Both the position numbers and the translations under genes were made by a program. A stretch of DNA of 64,000 bases from Gongronella butleri (Eukaryota; Mucoromycota; Mucoromycetes; Mucorales; Cunninghamellaceae): the NCBI GenBank assembly GCA_025201375.1, contig JAIWZP010000036.1, positions 1 to 64,000 of the forward strand. The letters are read 5' to 3'. Positions 51,120 to 63,522 of the stretch are shown in pieces. A model generated the notes under the pieces. The model saw nothing but the letters and a program-made list of their open reading frames with translations, did not search any database and was not told the origin of the DNA. The first letter of the stretch is position 1. Every line of letters starts with the position of its first letter.

Positions 51120-53600
51120 ATACGAGTTTTCAGAGTCATTGCACACCAACTCGCCGAGACCTCAATGCTATGTCTCCAAACACAAGCGCTTTAACCGTCT
51201 TTGATCTCAGATTTATTTGACATGACTCGCGCGTCAATACGTTAAGCCGTTATCGCGTACGCTACAAAAATGGAAAAGACCTTACCTCCTTTTTGCAGGG
51301 CGCGTCCTCCGAATCTTGTTTATTCGGTCCTATATTTCAGATAGAGAATGCTGAATACAAGAAGCCGACGATGTCAAGTTTTTTTGGAGATCGGATCATT
51401 CAGTCCTGAGAACTTGCATTTTTCATAACATCAGGGCCAAACCAGGATCAAAACGATCCCTGAAGGCTAACTCACCGAAAACTCGAAGCGATGTCCCCAA
51501 ACTACAAGCGGTTTTACCGCGTTTGCCCGCTGATTCATTTGAGGTGATTCACACGTCGGGACGCTCAGCTGTTGCCGCAGTATGTGACAAAATGGTGCCG
51601 ATCTTACCCCCTTTACGCCCATGAAACTGGCGCTTCATCAGAAACTTGATCATCTGTTCTCAAATTTGGACCAGTTGATGGTAGATCCAATTCTCCAACA
51701 GTGTCACGTTTTTTTCGCGAATCGGATTACTTAGTTTCGAGAAATCTCGAGATTCGTGTTTACTAGTAAAAGTAAAACCCCAGCGCCAAATGACATTTTA
51801 CGCATTTCTCTCGATGAGCCTGACCGTATGGCGCCAAATTTTGATCAATGGATACTCGACCCAGAACTTCGATGGGTTCAAGTCTTTTTCGCAAATCGAA
51901 TCACTCAATCCTGAGAAAATGCATTTTGGATAAAGTCAGGGCCAAAGCAGGCTCAAAACGGTCCCTGAAAGCTAACTCGCCGAGAAATCGACGCAATGTC
52001 TCGATACCACAAGTGCTTTTATCGCGTTTGCCCGCTGATTCATTTGAGGTGACTCACACGTCGGGGCGCTCAGCTGTTGCCGCAGTATGAGACAAAATGG
52101 TGCTGATCTTACCCCTTTACGCCTATGAAACTGACGCTTTCTCAGAAATTTGTTCATCTGGTCCCAAATTTGGATCAGTTGATGGTAGATCCAGTTCGTC
52201 AGTGCTGTTAAGTTTTTTCGCGAATCGGATCACTCAGTCTCGAGAAATCGCGACATTCGTGTTTGCTAGTGAAAACCCAGAGCAGAACATTATTTTTACG
52301 CGTTTCTTTCGACGAGACTGATCATCTGGCTCCAAATTTAGGTCAGTGGATACTCGACCCAGAACTTCGATGGGTTCAATTTTTTTTTGAGATCGGATCA
52401 TTCAGTCCTGAGAAAATGCATTTCGCGTGAAATCAGGGCCAAATCAGGGTCAAAATGATTCCTAAAGGTTAACTCGCCAAGAACATGATGCGATGGTTCC
52501 CAAATCACAAGCGTTTTTACCGCGTTTGGGCGTTGGTTCATATGAGGTAATTCACGCGTCGGGGCGCTCAGCCGTTGCCGCGGTACGAGACCAAATGGTG
52601 TCGATCTTGCCCCCTTTTCGCCTATGAAACTGACGCTTTCTCAGAAACTTGCCCATCTGGTCCCAAATTTGCACCAGGTGATGGTAGACTCAATTCTCCA
52701 ACGGAGTTAATTTTTATCGGGAATCAGATCACTCAGTCGCGAGAAATCTCGAGGTTCGTGTTTACTAGTGAAACCCCAGAGCAAAACAATATTTTTACGC
52801 ATTTCTTTCGACGAGACTGATCATCTGGCTCCAAATTTGGATCAGTGGATACTCGACCCAGAACTTCGATGGGTTCAATTTTTATCGCAAGTCGGATCAC
52901 TCAATCCTGAGAAAATGCATTTTGGATAAAGTCAGGGCCAAAAGCAGGCTCAAAACGGTCCCTGAAGGCTAACTCGCCGAGAAATCGACGCAATGTCCCG
53001 ATACCACAAGCGATTTTACCACATTTGCCCGCTGATTCATTTGAGGTGACTCACACGTCGGGGCGCTCAGCTATTGCCGCCGTACGAGACAAAATGGTGC
53101 TGATCTTACCCCTTTACGCCTATGAAACTGGCGCTTCCTCGGAAACTCACTCTTTTATTCGCAAATTTGGACCAGTTGATGGTAGACCCAATTCTTCAGT
53201 GTTGTTAAGTTTTTTTGCGAATCGAACCACTCAGTCTCGAGAAATCGCGAGGTTCGTGTTTGCTAGTGAAAACACAGCGCCAAACAATATTTTACGCGTT
53301 TCTCCCGATAAGCCTGACCATATGGCTCCAAATTTAGACCAGAGGATAAGCGACTCGGAAATTCCATGATTCCTAGTTTTTTCACAAATCGGATCACTCA
53401 GTCTTGAGAAATCTCGAAATTCGTGTTTGCTAGTAAAAGCCCAGAGTCAAAATAATATTTTACGCGTTTCTCACGATTAGCCCGACTGCAAAGCCCCAAA
53501 TTTTGCTCAGTGGATAGTCGACTCAAGACTCCAGTGCTTCCAATTTTTTTTTTTCGCAAATAAGGTACCTCAGTCTTGAGAAATCTCGAAATTACAGTGT
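51120..53600 (+). repeat. ~500-bp tandem satellite with higher-order ABAB structure
   Basis: The marker TGATTCATTTGAGG recurs at 51531, 52036, 52534 (as TGGTTCATATGAGG) and 53033, periods of 505, 498 and 499 bp. A degenerate copy with a ~180-bp deletion lies to the left (51209), and a partial copy to the right (to about 53600). Units 2 and 4 share variants (TCTCCAAC, TCTCGAG, GTTTACTAGT). Units 3 and 5 share others (GCAATGTC, GGATAAAGTCAGG, ATCGCGA, GTTTGCTAGTGAAAA). Each unit also contains two related half-blocks built on CAAATTTGGATCAGTKGAT and ATCGGATCACTCAG. Short open frames within it only reflect the repeat. Confidence 0.88.
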
Positions 53601-54052
53601 CCCAATCATGAAAATAGTGCTTTTGTACAGGTTCTTGGTAGGTGCTAGCTGACTCTATTTTTTTTTCCCAGAGACAAGACGCTTCACACTTGTTGCAATG
53701 ATATTTGTCGTTTGACCGCCGCTTGATTTTTTTTTCTTCTTTTTTTTTTTTTTTTTTTTGGGTGAAAATGTGCCTATGATAGTGTGATAGCTTTGATGCT
53801 AATTTGCTGCGCCAGCTCGCATTTGAGCAATGCAATTTGCACCACAGCAAAAAGGTGTCCAGGCATAAATTGTCAGGCTGTAGGTTTTGCCGCGACGCCC
53901 TTTTTAGCCCTCCCCTTTTTTTCCACGCTCAGACGGTTGCATTTTCCCACACGCAAGATTTGCTACGTCCCATCGTTTCAACCCCGCATTTCCCCCTTTT
54001 CTCCACTTCATTATTCTCGTCTTTTTTCTCTCTCTCTTTTCTTTGAACTATT
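53601..54052. other. Leader/promoter region of the SDR gene
   Basis: A weak family C remnant at 53605-53700, a T-run at 53740-53759, then a pyrimidine-rich leader. No gene. Confidence 0.45.
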
Positions 54053-55324
54053 ATGTCTTTCTTGGTACACACTCGATTTTCGCGTCCTTTGCTCGCGCGC
54101 ACGACTGCCTGCAACCGTTTCTTTTCAACCGACCGACTCAAGGGCAAGACCGTGCTCATGTACATGCTAAAACACGTCCCAACAAACGAGTGACATGCAG
54201 CTTATACCCTAGTTTCTTTTTTTTTCTTTTTTTTTTTTTCGCTTTTTTTCTTTTTTCTTTAGCACTGGCGCGTCGGCTGGCATTGGCTTGGCCACTGCGC
54301 ACGAATTTGCCAAGGCCGGGTCGAATTTGGTGAGTTGAGCAGGAGTCAATCTGAGTAGCGCTGACAGACATTGCTTTTTTTCCGCGTTTGGACGCGTTTT
54401 ACGTTAGGTTTTGGGTGCGCGTCGCGTGGATCGACTGGAGCGTCTCAGTGACGAGCTTGGCGAAAAGTACGGGACCAAGACGTTTAGCATGGCGATGGAT
54501 GTGCGCCGCAAACAGGCCATTGACGACGCGGTGGCCTCGATTCCCGACGCGTTCAAGGACATTGACGTGCTTGTGAACAATGCGGGGCTTGTCATTGGCC
54601 TCGATCACCTTGTCGACGTGTCCGAGTCTGCTTACGACACCATGATGGACACAAATGTTAAGGTAAGAAATTGGAAGGGAATGGAAACAGACCCCCTTGA
54701 CTTTTTTCTTATTGTATAGGGCTTGGTGTTCCTTACACAAGCGATTTTGCCAACAATGAAGCGCCGCCAACAGGGCCACATCATCAACATGGGCTCTGTC
54801 GCCGGCAAGGAAGCCTATCCCAACGGCAGCATCTATTGTGGTGAGCAAAAAAAAAAAAAAAATTGAGGAAACAACCGCGAAATTCTCACCTTTTTTTTAT
54901 TTACGCGCATTTCAGCCTCCAAATTTGCCGTCGAGGCGATTAGCCGTGCGCTGCTGCATGAGACAATGGATACGCCCATTCGCGTGTCCCAAATCTGCCC
55001 GGGCATGGTAAGAAAAAAACGCAATAGACGCACTCAGCGCTATTTACACACGAATTGGGCTAGGTGGAGACCGAGTTCTCGGAGGTGCGCTTTGCCGGCG
55101 ACAAGGAAAAGGCCGCCGGCGTGTACAAGGGCATGCAGCCGCTCGTTGGCCAAGACATTGGTAAAAATTCTCATAAAACGAATGCGTGATCATTCATCCT
55201 GTCATTTTTGACACGTTTTCACGTAGCCGAGCTCATTGTGTTCACAGCCTCGCGCCCTCCCCACGTCAACATTGTCGACATGTTAGGTAAGGAGGACTGC
55301 TTCAATGGACGCGCCGTGTCCACT

Positions 55325-55357
<33 letters not shown>

Positions 55358-55409
55358 CAGTGTTCCCTACGGCACAGGCAGGTGCGCGCACGGTGCATCG
55401 CCAGAATTA
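54053..55409 (+). CDS. Short-chain dehydrogenase (serine 3-dehydrogenase/YdfG-like)
   Basis: Starts [20 protein letters not shown], a basic presequence that suggests mitochondrial import. The cofactor motif TGASAGIG is split by an intron after LKGKTVLI. NNAG, the catalytic GSVAG Ser and the YCASK Tyr/Lys pair are all present. [15 protein letters not shown] and the final [14 protein letters not shown] match NADP-dependent oxidoreductases acting on 3-hydroxy acids such as serine (yeast YMR226C type). Eight exons; the last (about 55361-55409) joins in phase after VNIVDML. It ends 96 bp from the convergent chitinase gene. Confidence 0.9.
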
Positions 55410-55505
55410 GATTGGGTCAGATTTGCTTGATTTTCTTTGTTTTTAGTAACAAGAAGCACAGCTGTCTTTTTTATTTTGTACAAAAGATAGAAAAAGTAGA
55501 GGGAT

Positions 55506-58500
55506 TTATCGTGAAAAGTAGACGGTGGCGGGGTCTGGGGCGACAAAGACGCCATTATCGAGCGTGCCATTGACTTTGAAGACGAGGGACATGGATTTCT
55601 GATTAGGGTTGTGCAGGACGAGCGAGACATTTTGGCCATTTTGCTGGACTTGGCCGTATTGGACCGAGGTGATATGAATATGGGGCTCGACCTGGAATGA
55701 GCCGTGGATTTCGTCCTTGAAATAGTGGTGGTCAAGGCGGCGCACGTTGACGGTGGCCATAAACGTGGCGAGTGTGGCCTGGTCGACGCTAAAATGGCAT
55801 GACACGGCGCGGTCCGTCGTCAAATTGCCTGTCCATTGGGTACCGTCACTGTTTATTTTCGATGTTGCAGCGGCTGTGCGATAATGGCGATTTGGGTCGC
55901 ATAAACGTGCATATGCTGGCTCGTCGGGCTCTTCCTTTAGCAGCTGCGCACACAATCTGTCGTGCGCAGCCTTGTCCTCGGCACTCGTGTCTGGCCACGA
56001 CGGCCAATTGACATTTTTCCCTGCCCCACAGAGACTTTCATACACGGCAGGGTCCGGGTTGTCCACGAGCAGCTCAGAGCACATTTTGTCGTGCGCAGCT
56101 TTCGCTTCGGGAGAAATGGCCGCGTGATCGGTACAAAGCCACATGTGCGCGTCCTCGTCGTGGTCCTCGCCGTGCAAAAGCTGCCAGCAGAGTTTGTCGT
56201 GCGCGGCGGCGGCATTGCCCGTCCCGGTCGCAAAGGTTTCAACGTCCTGAAGCAGCGGCAACAGCTTTTGTAAAGATGGCGCACGCAAAATGGGCTGTAC
56301 AGGCGACGCGTCATTGGGCAACGGTGGCGTCTTGTGCTGCGCGCACTCGCTTTCGTACAAATCAGGGTCACGGCCGGTCGAAAGTAAGTCTGCGCACATT
56401 TGATTGTGCATATTTTCGTTGAGAATCTGAGAATCCGTCTTTTGGGGTGGCAACTCAGGTACTTGGTCGATTTCCGCTGGCAGCGGATCTTTTTCATTCA
56501 TGATCGGGATGAACATGTGGGTGTGTGGCCCGGCCATTGCCGAGTCGGCGGCATTGATCCCAGGGGCAGTCGACGCAATGGCGGCGGATGTGGTGTCGCT
56601 CGCGTCTCCAAGGGTCGTTTTGGTCACATCAGGCAAGTCAAACGCCAAATGCGTGCCATCGACGACGTCGTCGACGAGGTCCGGGTGAACAGAGCACAAG
56701 TAGATCCCCACACTTGGCTGGTAGACAGACTTTGAGCCACAAAACACGGATAAATCGTCGGTGGAGGTGATGCAATGGGTTGCGGCAGGACATGACATGA
56801 CTTTGTATTTTCCATCTTGGCAAATGGCGAATTGATTGTTCTTGAGACAGATGTGCTTGTCGCCCGTCTTACATGTTTCGTCTCCATTAAGGCAAAAAGG
56901 CAAACCAGGACGAATTGACTGATTCGGATCATGGACAGGATCAATTGCCGACGAGGGAATCGCGTCGCGTTGCATCTTCCGTGGCGCGTCATTGTGCACG
57001 CGTTTCTTAGCATTGGTTTTGTCATTTTCCTTGCCATTGACCCGATCGAGCGAAAATGTGCCTGTCGCCTGCCCGTCCCCTTCCATCTGCGGCTCTAAAT
57101 GCTCGTCCGCCATGTTCGTGTCCTTTTGCACATCCGCACGCGCAACGGATGCCTCGTCGACATCTCGTTTGGCCAAGGACGCGTCTTCTACCAAACTGGC
57201 CTCGTCACTGTGCCGATGTTGCCTGTGCGCGCTGGATGTCCGATATCTGCTGTGACTCGGTCGCTTGAGCTGCACGCGGTGCTCACGGTGATGTGCCGCA
57301 GCGGCTTGGTGGTGTTGGTGCACGGGCCGATGGTGCACAGGACGCCTGTGGGACGCGTGATGCGCACCTAAATGAGAAGAATGGCTGTCGCCGTCGTCAT
57401 TGTCCGACGAAGAATGGCTCCCAGAAGATGAATGGCTCCCGGAAGACGAACGGTCGCTGTTCGACTTGGCATTGGCGTCGGAATTGGAATTGGACGGCCA
57501 CGACGCGACGCCATTGTTGCCATCCGAGCCATCCAGCATCATGCTACCATCATTGTCGTCGCCACCGTCGCTGGACGCGTACACCTTCCGATGCGGTGCG
57601 TGTCTCACAAGACGCGACGCAAAAAGTGCATAATTCGGAGATGCTTCGCGGTTCAGGTACGCAGCCGACGCGTCTAAAATAAAAAAAAAATCGAAAATTT
57701 GAGATTTCGTTTATTTTTTCTGCCTTTTTTTTCTTGTCTATGTGTGCATGAAAACTTACCCCAGACCTGAATAAAGCATTGTGTTATAAAAAAAAATTAG
57801 GTAAAATAGGACGGAGGGTGAGATAACAATGTCGTGCATTCATTTTTGACAATTTTTTTGTTGATCTTTCTCGTTTTTACGTACGGCGATGCCGGCAAAG
57901 TTTGGCATGGTGCTGATCTTGGCAACGATGGATTTTAGGGAGCTTGGAGGCACATAGCCGTTGCCTGCTGCGGATCGTGACCCCGGGACAGCCATGTACA
58001 GCGCGACGTGGCGATTTGGCGAGATGGACGCGGCCCAATGACTCCATTTGTCAAAATTAAAGTTGCCACTCGTCGCGGAACACTCGTTGTTGTAGAATTG
58101 CACATGCACAGCGTCAAAGCTGGCGCGATTCAGCACGTTGCCGAGAATTGCATCCGGATACGGGCATTGTGGCGCTGCAGAGATGTAATATCGCTTGGAC
58201 CGGTCCGCCGCAAACTGCTGCCTCAGCTGCTGCACGAGCGTCACATAGCCCGTCGATGCCCCGCCCTCAATGTCCAAATCAAACCCATCCACCACGGCAT
58301 CGCCAAACGGCCGATATCGCGCCTTGCCACGCCCAAATGTGTTCCATAATGTGCGCGCAAACCGCGTTGCCTGGCCATTTGAATCAAAACCTGCGGCGGA
58401 GCATAAAAAAAAAAAAAAAGAGACAGAGCTGCGTGAGCGAGTCAGGTCTCCTATTTTTTTTTTTTTTTTTTTACAAAAATCCCTTGATTTTTCATTTTTT

Positions 58501-59052
58501 TCAATATTACCATATGCGCCCGTGGCGCCTCCTAGCGACAAGAGCACCTTGATCCCTTTGGCTTGACAACTCTTGATATCTAAAAAGGGGGAGGGCCAGC
58601 GATTTAATAAAAAAAACCCTGTTGCCCTAGCTTTTTTTTTTTTGGTCATACCGGCACCGACTTGTTGGCAATTGAGCAGATTTGTGCCAGGGAACATGGC
58701 GTTGCACGTGTTGGCCAAATTCAAAACTGGCAGCCCTTCTGGATTAAATTCGCTCACAAAAGAAATGATAATGGCGTCCGCCGAGCCGTCGCAATACGAT
58801 GACAGGGGCATCTGAGAACGCGAGCCGCCATGTTCGCCAATGGCATCCTAAAACAATTCTATGAGCCACAAAAGCCAATTGGGCGAGCACACAAAATGTC
58901 AGACCGACGCGTCGCCTCGCGTCTTTTTTTTTATTGCATACCTGGCCCCAATAGTGGACGACCGCGGGCCCATGGGGATACGCAGCATGCACCATGACCG
59001 CAGAAAGGCCTGCTGCTATGACTATGCACTGCGGCAACAACAGTGACAGCAT
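55506..59052 (-). CDS. GH18 chitinase with CBM19 and repeat-bearing C-terminal region
   Basis: Six exons (59052-58942, 58847-58652, 58579-58511, 58390-57885, 57766-57760, 57673-55506) give 1018 aa. MLSLLLPQCIVIAAGLSAVM is the signal peptide. The GH18 domain has HYWGQ, KVLLSLGGATGAYG and DGFDLDIEGG with catalytic Glu. Exon 5 is only 7 nt (GTCTGGG) and restores GIAVWDASAAYLN, the conserved end of the barrel. A Ser/Asp-rich then His/Arg-rich linker follows. A CBM19 chitin-binding module (about 56735-56905) has FCLNGDETCKTGDKHIC, ICQDGKY and CPAATHC. Beyond it lie four Cys-paired repeats (AHDKxCxxLL...DxxxYxxLC) and a beta-rich C-terminal domain. It is a secreted, cell-wall-remodelling enzyme (class III/fungal-plant type). 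Confidence 0.92.
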
Positions 59053-59475
59053 GGTTCGAGAAAAAAAAAAGAATAGATTGAAAGCAAACGAGAAAATAAT
59101 AAAAAAAGGGCGACAACATCGGCCTTTTTATACGCATCGGGACGACAAAGGCCATTACAGTGCTGTGTGCGCCACCTCAGTACCTCTAAAAAGGTGTGCC
59201 AGGGGGCCGTGCTCAGGGAGTTAATACACAGGGATGGGTCCGATCGTACATGACGCCGATATGGCCATCTCAATTGGTGATGGCCGGGCTCAGGGACACT
59301 TGAATGATGGCAGGGGGGACTCCTCGATCCAGCGTAAAAAAAAAAGGCCCTTTGTCCTTGGCCCTTCAAGCCCTAAATTAAAAGAGCCTTGAATGTGACC
59401 CATTTGCGCGTCACTCGTCGTCATGGATGGGGTCAATGGCGATTTTTACACATGCACACGCCAGAAATGACGCGT
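59053..59475. other. Promoter region of the chitinase gene
   Basis: 423 bp; no supported gene. Confidence 0.5.
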
Positions 59476-61207
59476 TTAGATCCTTTTATTCTTATAGTAG
59501 GTATTGTAGTCGAGACGGACGACAAGACACAGGAATTGCACGGTCTCCGTGGCGGAAAAGTAGTTTAGCGAGTCGATGAGCAAGCGCATGTGGTAGCCAA
59601 AGCCCTCTTCGAGCTTGGTGAGCGTGCGAATAATGGCATCCAATTGCTGCTGTTGCGCGACAGCGTCCTTGCCGCCGGCCGGCATATTAAACACGCCGGA
59701 CCGCTGCTGCTCGGCCTCAATGTTCTGCAGTGCCTGGCTAAACCGGCCCATGTGGTTCACAAACTTTACACACGAGCTCATCAGCTTGTTGTATATCTAG
59801 CCCAAGAAAAAAATAGTCAGAATGCGTGATTTGCAAATCCACGTTTCTGCTCTTTTTTTGATCAATTTTACCCGGAGGAGCTTTGAATTGGTCAGCATGC
59901 ATTCCTTGAGACATGAGTCAAGGAAATCCGAGTGGAATTGAAGCACCTCGTCGACGGTGTCCACCTGAAAATGAGAAAAAAATACGCGGTCAGGCTCTCT
60001 TTTGCTTTTTTTTCTCTTCTTTTTGGTACCTTTGAGAGGTTAGTCTCGAGCAATTGCCAATTGGGCTCGAGCACCTCGCTTGTGACATAGTAGGTGAACT
60101 GCTGGACAAAGCAGAGCATGCGGCTGCGGAGCGCAAACGCACGGAATTTGAATGTTTGGACGTCGGCGAGCGATTTGGATGAATTGCGCCATGTAGGGCC
60201 CTTTTGTTCCATCCACGACTGACACAGCATGTCCTCGACGTGCTTGAGATGCAACAGGTGCCGGAACAACAGCTGGTACTTGGTCAGCGCCTTGCGTGAG
60301 ATGACAAGCGACAATGGGAAAGTCACTGTATAATCCAACGTGAGCGCATCGTAGCCTAATTCCGATAGAAAAGAGAGAATGAATGAGCTATCAGCCACTT
60401 GTTGTCCCCCGCCAACAAAGACTGACCATTGAGCGCGTCTTTGGCTCCACCAGCGTGTGCTGAGGTGCTGTACATGCTTCCAGAGAGACTTTGCGAGCGA
60501 TCGAGTAGATAAAGCGAATTGGCAAGGTCCTGGGGATTGCCATTGGCGGCGCCAGGGGTGGCAGGGTCCGTGGTATCAAGGCCGGCGACATTGATAATGC
60601 GCAGCAGCTGGTCAACAAGCTTGAGCGGGCTCATGACCACGACGACGTCTTCCTTGAAGGGATCCGAGGCGGAGACGGATGCCGAGTTGCGTAGCACAAT
60701 ATCCATGAGGGACTGCAGCCGCGACAGAGAAATATCGGCCGCGGGGCGCTTCAATTCGTCCTTGGCAAGATCCAGGAACGACGTCAAGAAATCCGATTGA
60801 TCCAGGAAGAAATAGTGCTTGAGCGACCGCAGCCGTGCGTTCAATTGCTGTTCGTGCATCAGCAGATGAAGAAGCGTGTGATTCGCGTACCTGTACGCAA
60901 TCTCAAGGCTCTTGACAAACCTGGAAAAAAAAGGAGGAAAAAAAGAAAAAAAAAGGGTCAAAATTACGGGGAAAATAGGGGAGCGGAAGAAAAAAAAAAC
61001 ATACGTGCCGCCGTCGACAGCCGCCCAGACATCATTGCGGACGGCGACCTGGGACAAATCGCTTGGTTTGTGGACGTGGCCGCGGAAAACAAAAGGTTCC
61101 GGCCGTGTCGCGGACGTGGAGCGCGACAATGGCGCTGCACCGACTGCTGATGATGATGACGTCGACGAGGACGATGTGGACGACGATGTGGGCGCCGGCG
61201 CGTGCAA

Positions 61208-61240
<33 letters not shown>

Positions 61241-63121
61241 CTGATGCCAATGCTGCTGCTGTTTTTCTTCGTCAAAGGCGGCAACGGCATCGTGCATCGC
61301 CTCGGGTTTGGCAATGTTCACCCCACACTCGCGCACAACGTTCAAATACTTGCCAGCGAGCAGGATTTGCGACTTTAGCGGGTCCAAAAACGACGGGACA
61401 AGCGAATCGCCGCGCAAAGTGTATCGCATCTCCCAATACGCGTCGTTAAAATCTTCCTTGAGATTCTCCTTTTTCACGTGGCTCTTTTCCAGCACCATGA
61501 ACTCATTGTACGCGTCCTTGATATGCCCTCGATAGATCCATTCGTTCAAAATGTCGAAATAAGGCTGCGACGCCTGCGCCAGAAGAAACGTGTACACCTG
61601 CTTGCATTTGGGATCGCTATTTTATTTTTTTTTTAAAAAAAAAGACGCGTCAGCCGCGTTGTTCACTCTCCCTTTTTCTTTTTTTTTCGATGCGGCTTAC
61701 CCGCTGAGGCTGATGAGGCGTTGTGAAAGCAGATTGAGCAGCGCAGCGCCCTTTTGCGTGTCTGGAATACGCACGTCGTCGGGGTCATTGAGGCCGTCGA
61801 GGACCGCATCGATGTGGTCGTCATCCGTGTCAGTGTGACCGCCGAGTGCACGCATCGCACTGACGAGCTGGTGCAGAATGTGCATCTGCTGGAGGGTATC
61901 TTGTGCATAAAACCAGAGCCGATGCAATGTGAACTCAGCCGACGTGTGGAATTGGTGCTCGAGCTGCGCGATAAAGTTGAGGTACTCCTTGAGCAGGTCG
62001 CGCAGCGCAGAGCACAACGCGTGGCTGACCGTTCCAAACTCGAATCGCGCATATTTCACGACAAATGCGTCCACAGACATATAATACGTCGCCAAAGGCA
62101 GCAATTTCTCAACAAGGTGCCGCAGACTAGGGTCTGATCAAAAAAATGAGAAAAACAACAATGCTGCATGACAGCCCTGACCTCATGACACAAACCACTT
62201 GGTTTTTTTTTTCTCGCTCTTTTTCACTTTTTCCGTTCTTTTTCTTTGGTTTCTTACCAAGGGTCGGGTCAATCTCGTAATGGATGTTGTCCCAATTGGC
62301 GCAGCTGGTCACAGAGTCAATGTCTTGCATTGGATCATCGGCAAGGCCATCGTCGTCGTGGGGCTCGTCGGACGGAAGGTCGAATTTGATGTATGTGCCC
62401 GCAATGCCCTAATTTTGTGGAACAATGAGATACAAATAATAACCAAAAAATAGGGGCTGTGGCTACACTCACCATAAAGACAAACAAGAGGTCCTCCATG
62501 ATGGCGTACTCCTGAATATGGTCGGGATGCGCGCCAATGGCTGTCCCGTGCTTGCGTCCCAGCCCGCTGCTCGTCGACGGCGACAGACTGTGTTGTGAAG
62601 TGTGCATGGCGTGTGCCTGCGAATGGTGAGGTTGTTGCTGGTGATGTGGCGCCTGCGTCCAAAGATCGCCTGTCGAAATGCCTAAAAAGAGAGAAAAATG
62701 AGCAAACAAGCAATCCAATGGCTCTTTTTCCGAGTTTACTTCGTGGCAGGATATCGGGGGACGACGCGTAGGCGGCACTGGACGACAGGTGGAGGTGTGG
62801 ATCGGTGGCAACAGCCATGGTTTGCGCAAGTGTGGGTGACGGCTTGGACAGCGGCGCCGAAAAGTCGCCCAGCGAGCCAGACACAGAGTGGTGCCTGATA
62901 TTCGCCAGGTTCTGGTTGATCTACGCGAAGAAAAAAGAACGTGAGTGGCACGACAACATGACGAAAAAGGGGGGTTTTACCCTGTTGAACTGCCTTTCCG
63001 ACAACAAAACACTCGCGCGGTTGGATGCCACCGTGTTTCTCCGCTCCGTCGTCGAGTAGCGTCGTCGTGGCGACCCCGGTGGCGAGTGTGTGGGGTTCGA
63101 AGGCGTGCGCAGATGCGACAT
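59476..63121 (-). CDS. Gamma-tubulin complex component 2 (Spc97/Alp4-like)
   Basis: Starts MSHLRTPSNPTHSPPGSPRR; the first ~150 residues are disordered (Ser/Pro/His/Gln). The GCP core then follows: MEDLLFVFMGIAGTYI, NEWIYRGHIKDAYNEFMV, DAYWEMRYTLRGDSLVPSFL, GKYLNVVRECGVN, FFLDQSDFLTSFLDLAKDEL, LTLDYTVTFPLSLVISRKAL, YQLLFRHLLHLKHVEDML, DTVDEVLQFHSDFLDSCLK and a final LDYNTYY. These match GCP2 better than GCP3. GCP2 and GCP3 form the gamma-tubulin small complex that nucleates microtubules at spindle poles. Odd: a loop at about 61110-61290 holds a polyglutamine run (12 Gln), then a Ser/Thr-rich stretch, interrupting the region after VRECG. About eleven exons. Confidence 0.92.
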
Positions 63122-63522
63122 GGTACACAAAAACGTAAAAAAAAAGAAAAAAAAAAGACGGAAAGAGAGGCAAAGAAATAAAAAAACAAGGCGCGCTGCC
63201 CTTTTTTGCCCTTTTTGACGATCGGCTTTTTTTTATGTTTTCAAACTGCGCGCGTGGCAACCTCGCCCCTCATTGGCCAGCTCGCTGTTGGCCCGTTCCT
63301 CGCCTCGAACCTGCCATTTCTTACACCCCCCTCTTTTTTTTTTTTTTTGCCTCGCCCTGAACGTGGGGCCACATGCAATCTGATGATCCGGTTATGATGT
63401 GCGTGCATGCACCATGCACATACCTTATTGACATCATTTAGTAGTAACGAGAAAAAAACGTAAGATGTGCCAATTGGGCCACAGTTGTTCTCCTTTTTTT
63501 TTAGCCGCGCACATCCCGTGCG

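Noticed and set aside
51848..53369. Several 75-115-codon frames in the satellite as a gene family
   Set aside because: They are the same repeat segment read in each unit, with no conserved start, end or splice sites.
57840..59052. Chitinase catalytic domain and the CBM19 region as two separate genes
   Set aside because: The 7-nt exon at 57760-57766 joins them in phase and restores the GH18 motif GIAVWDAS, so one gene is more likely.
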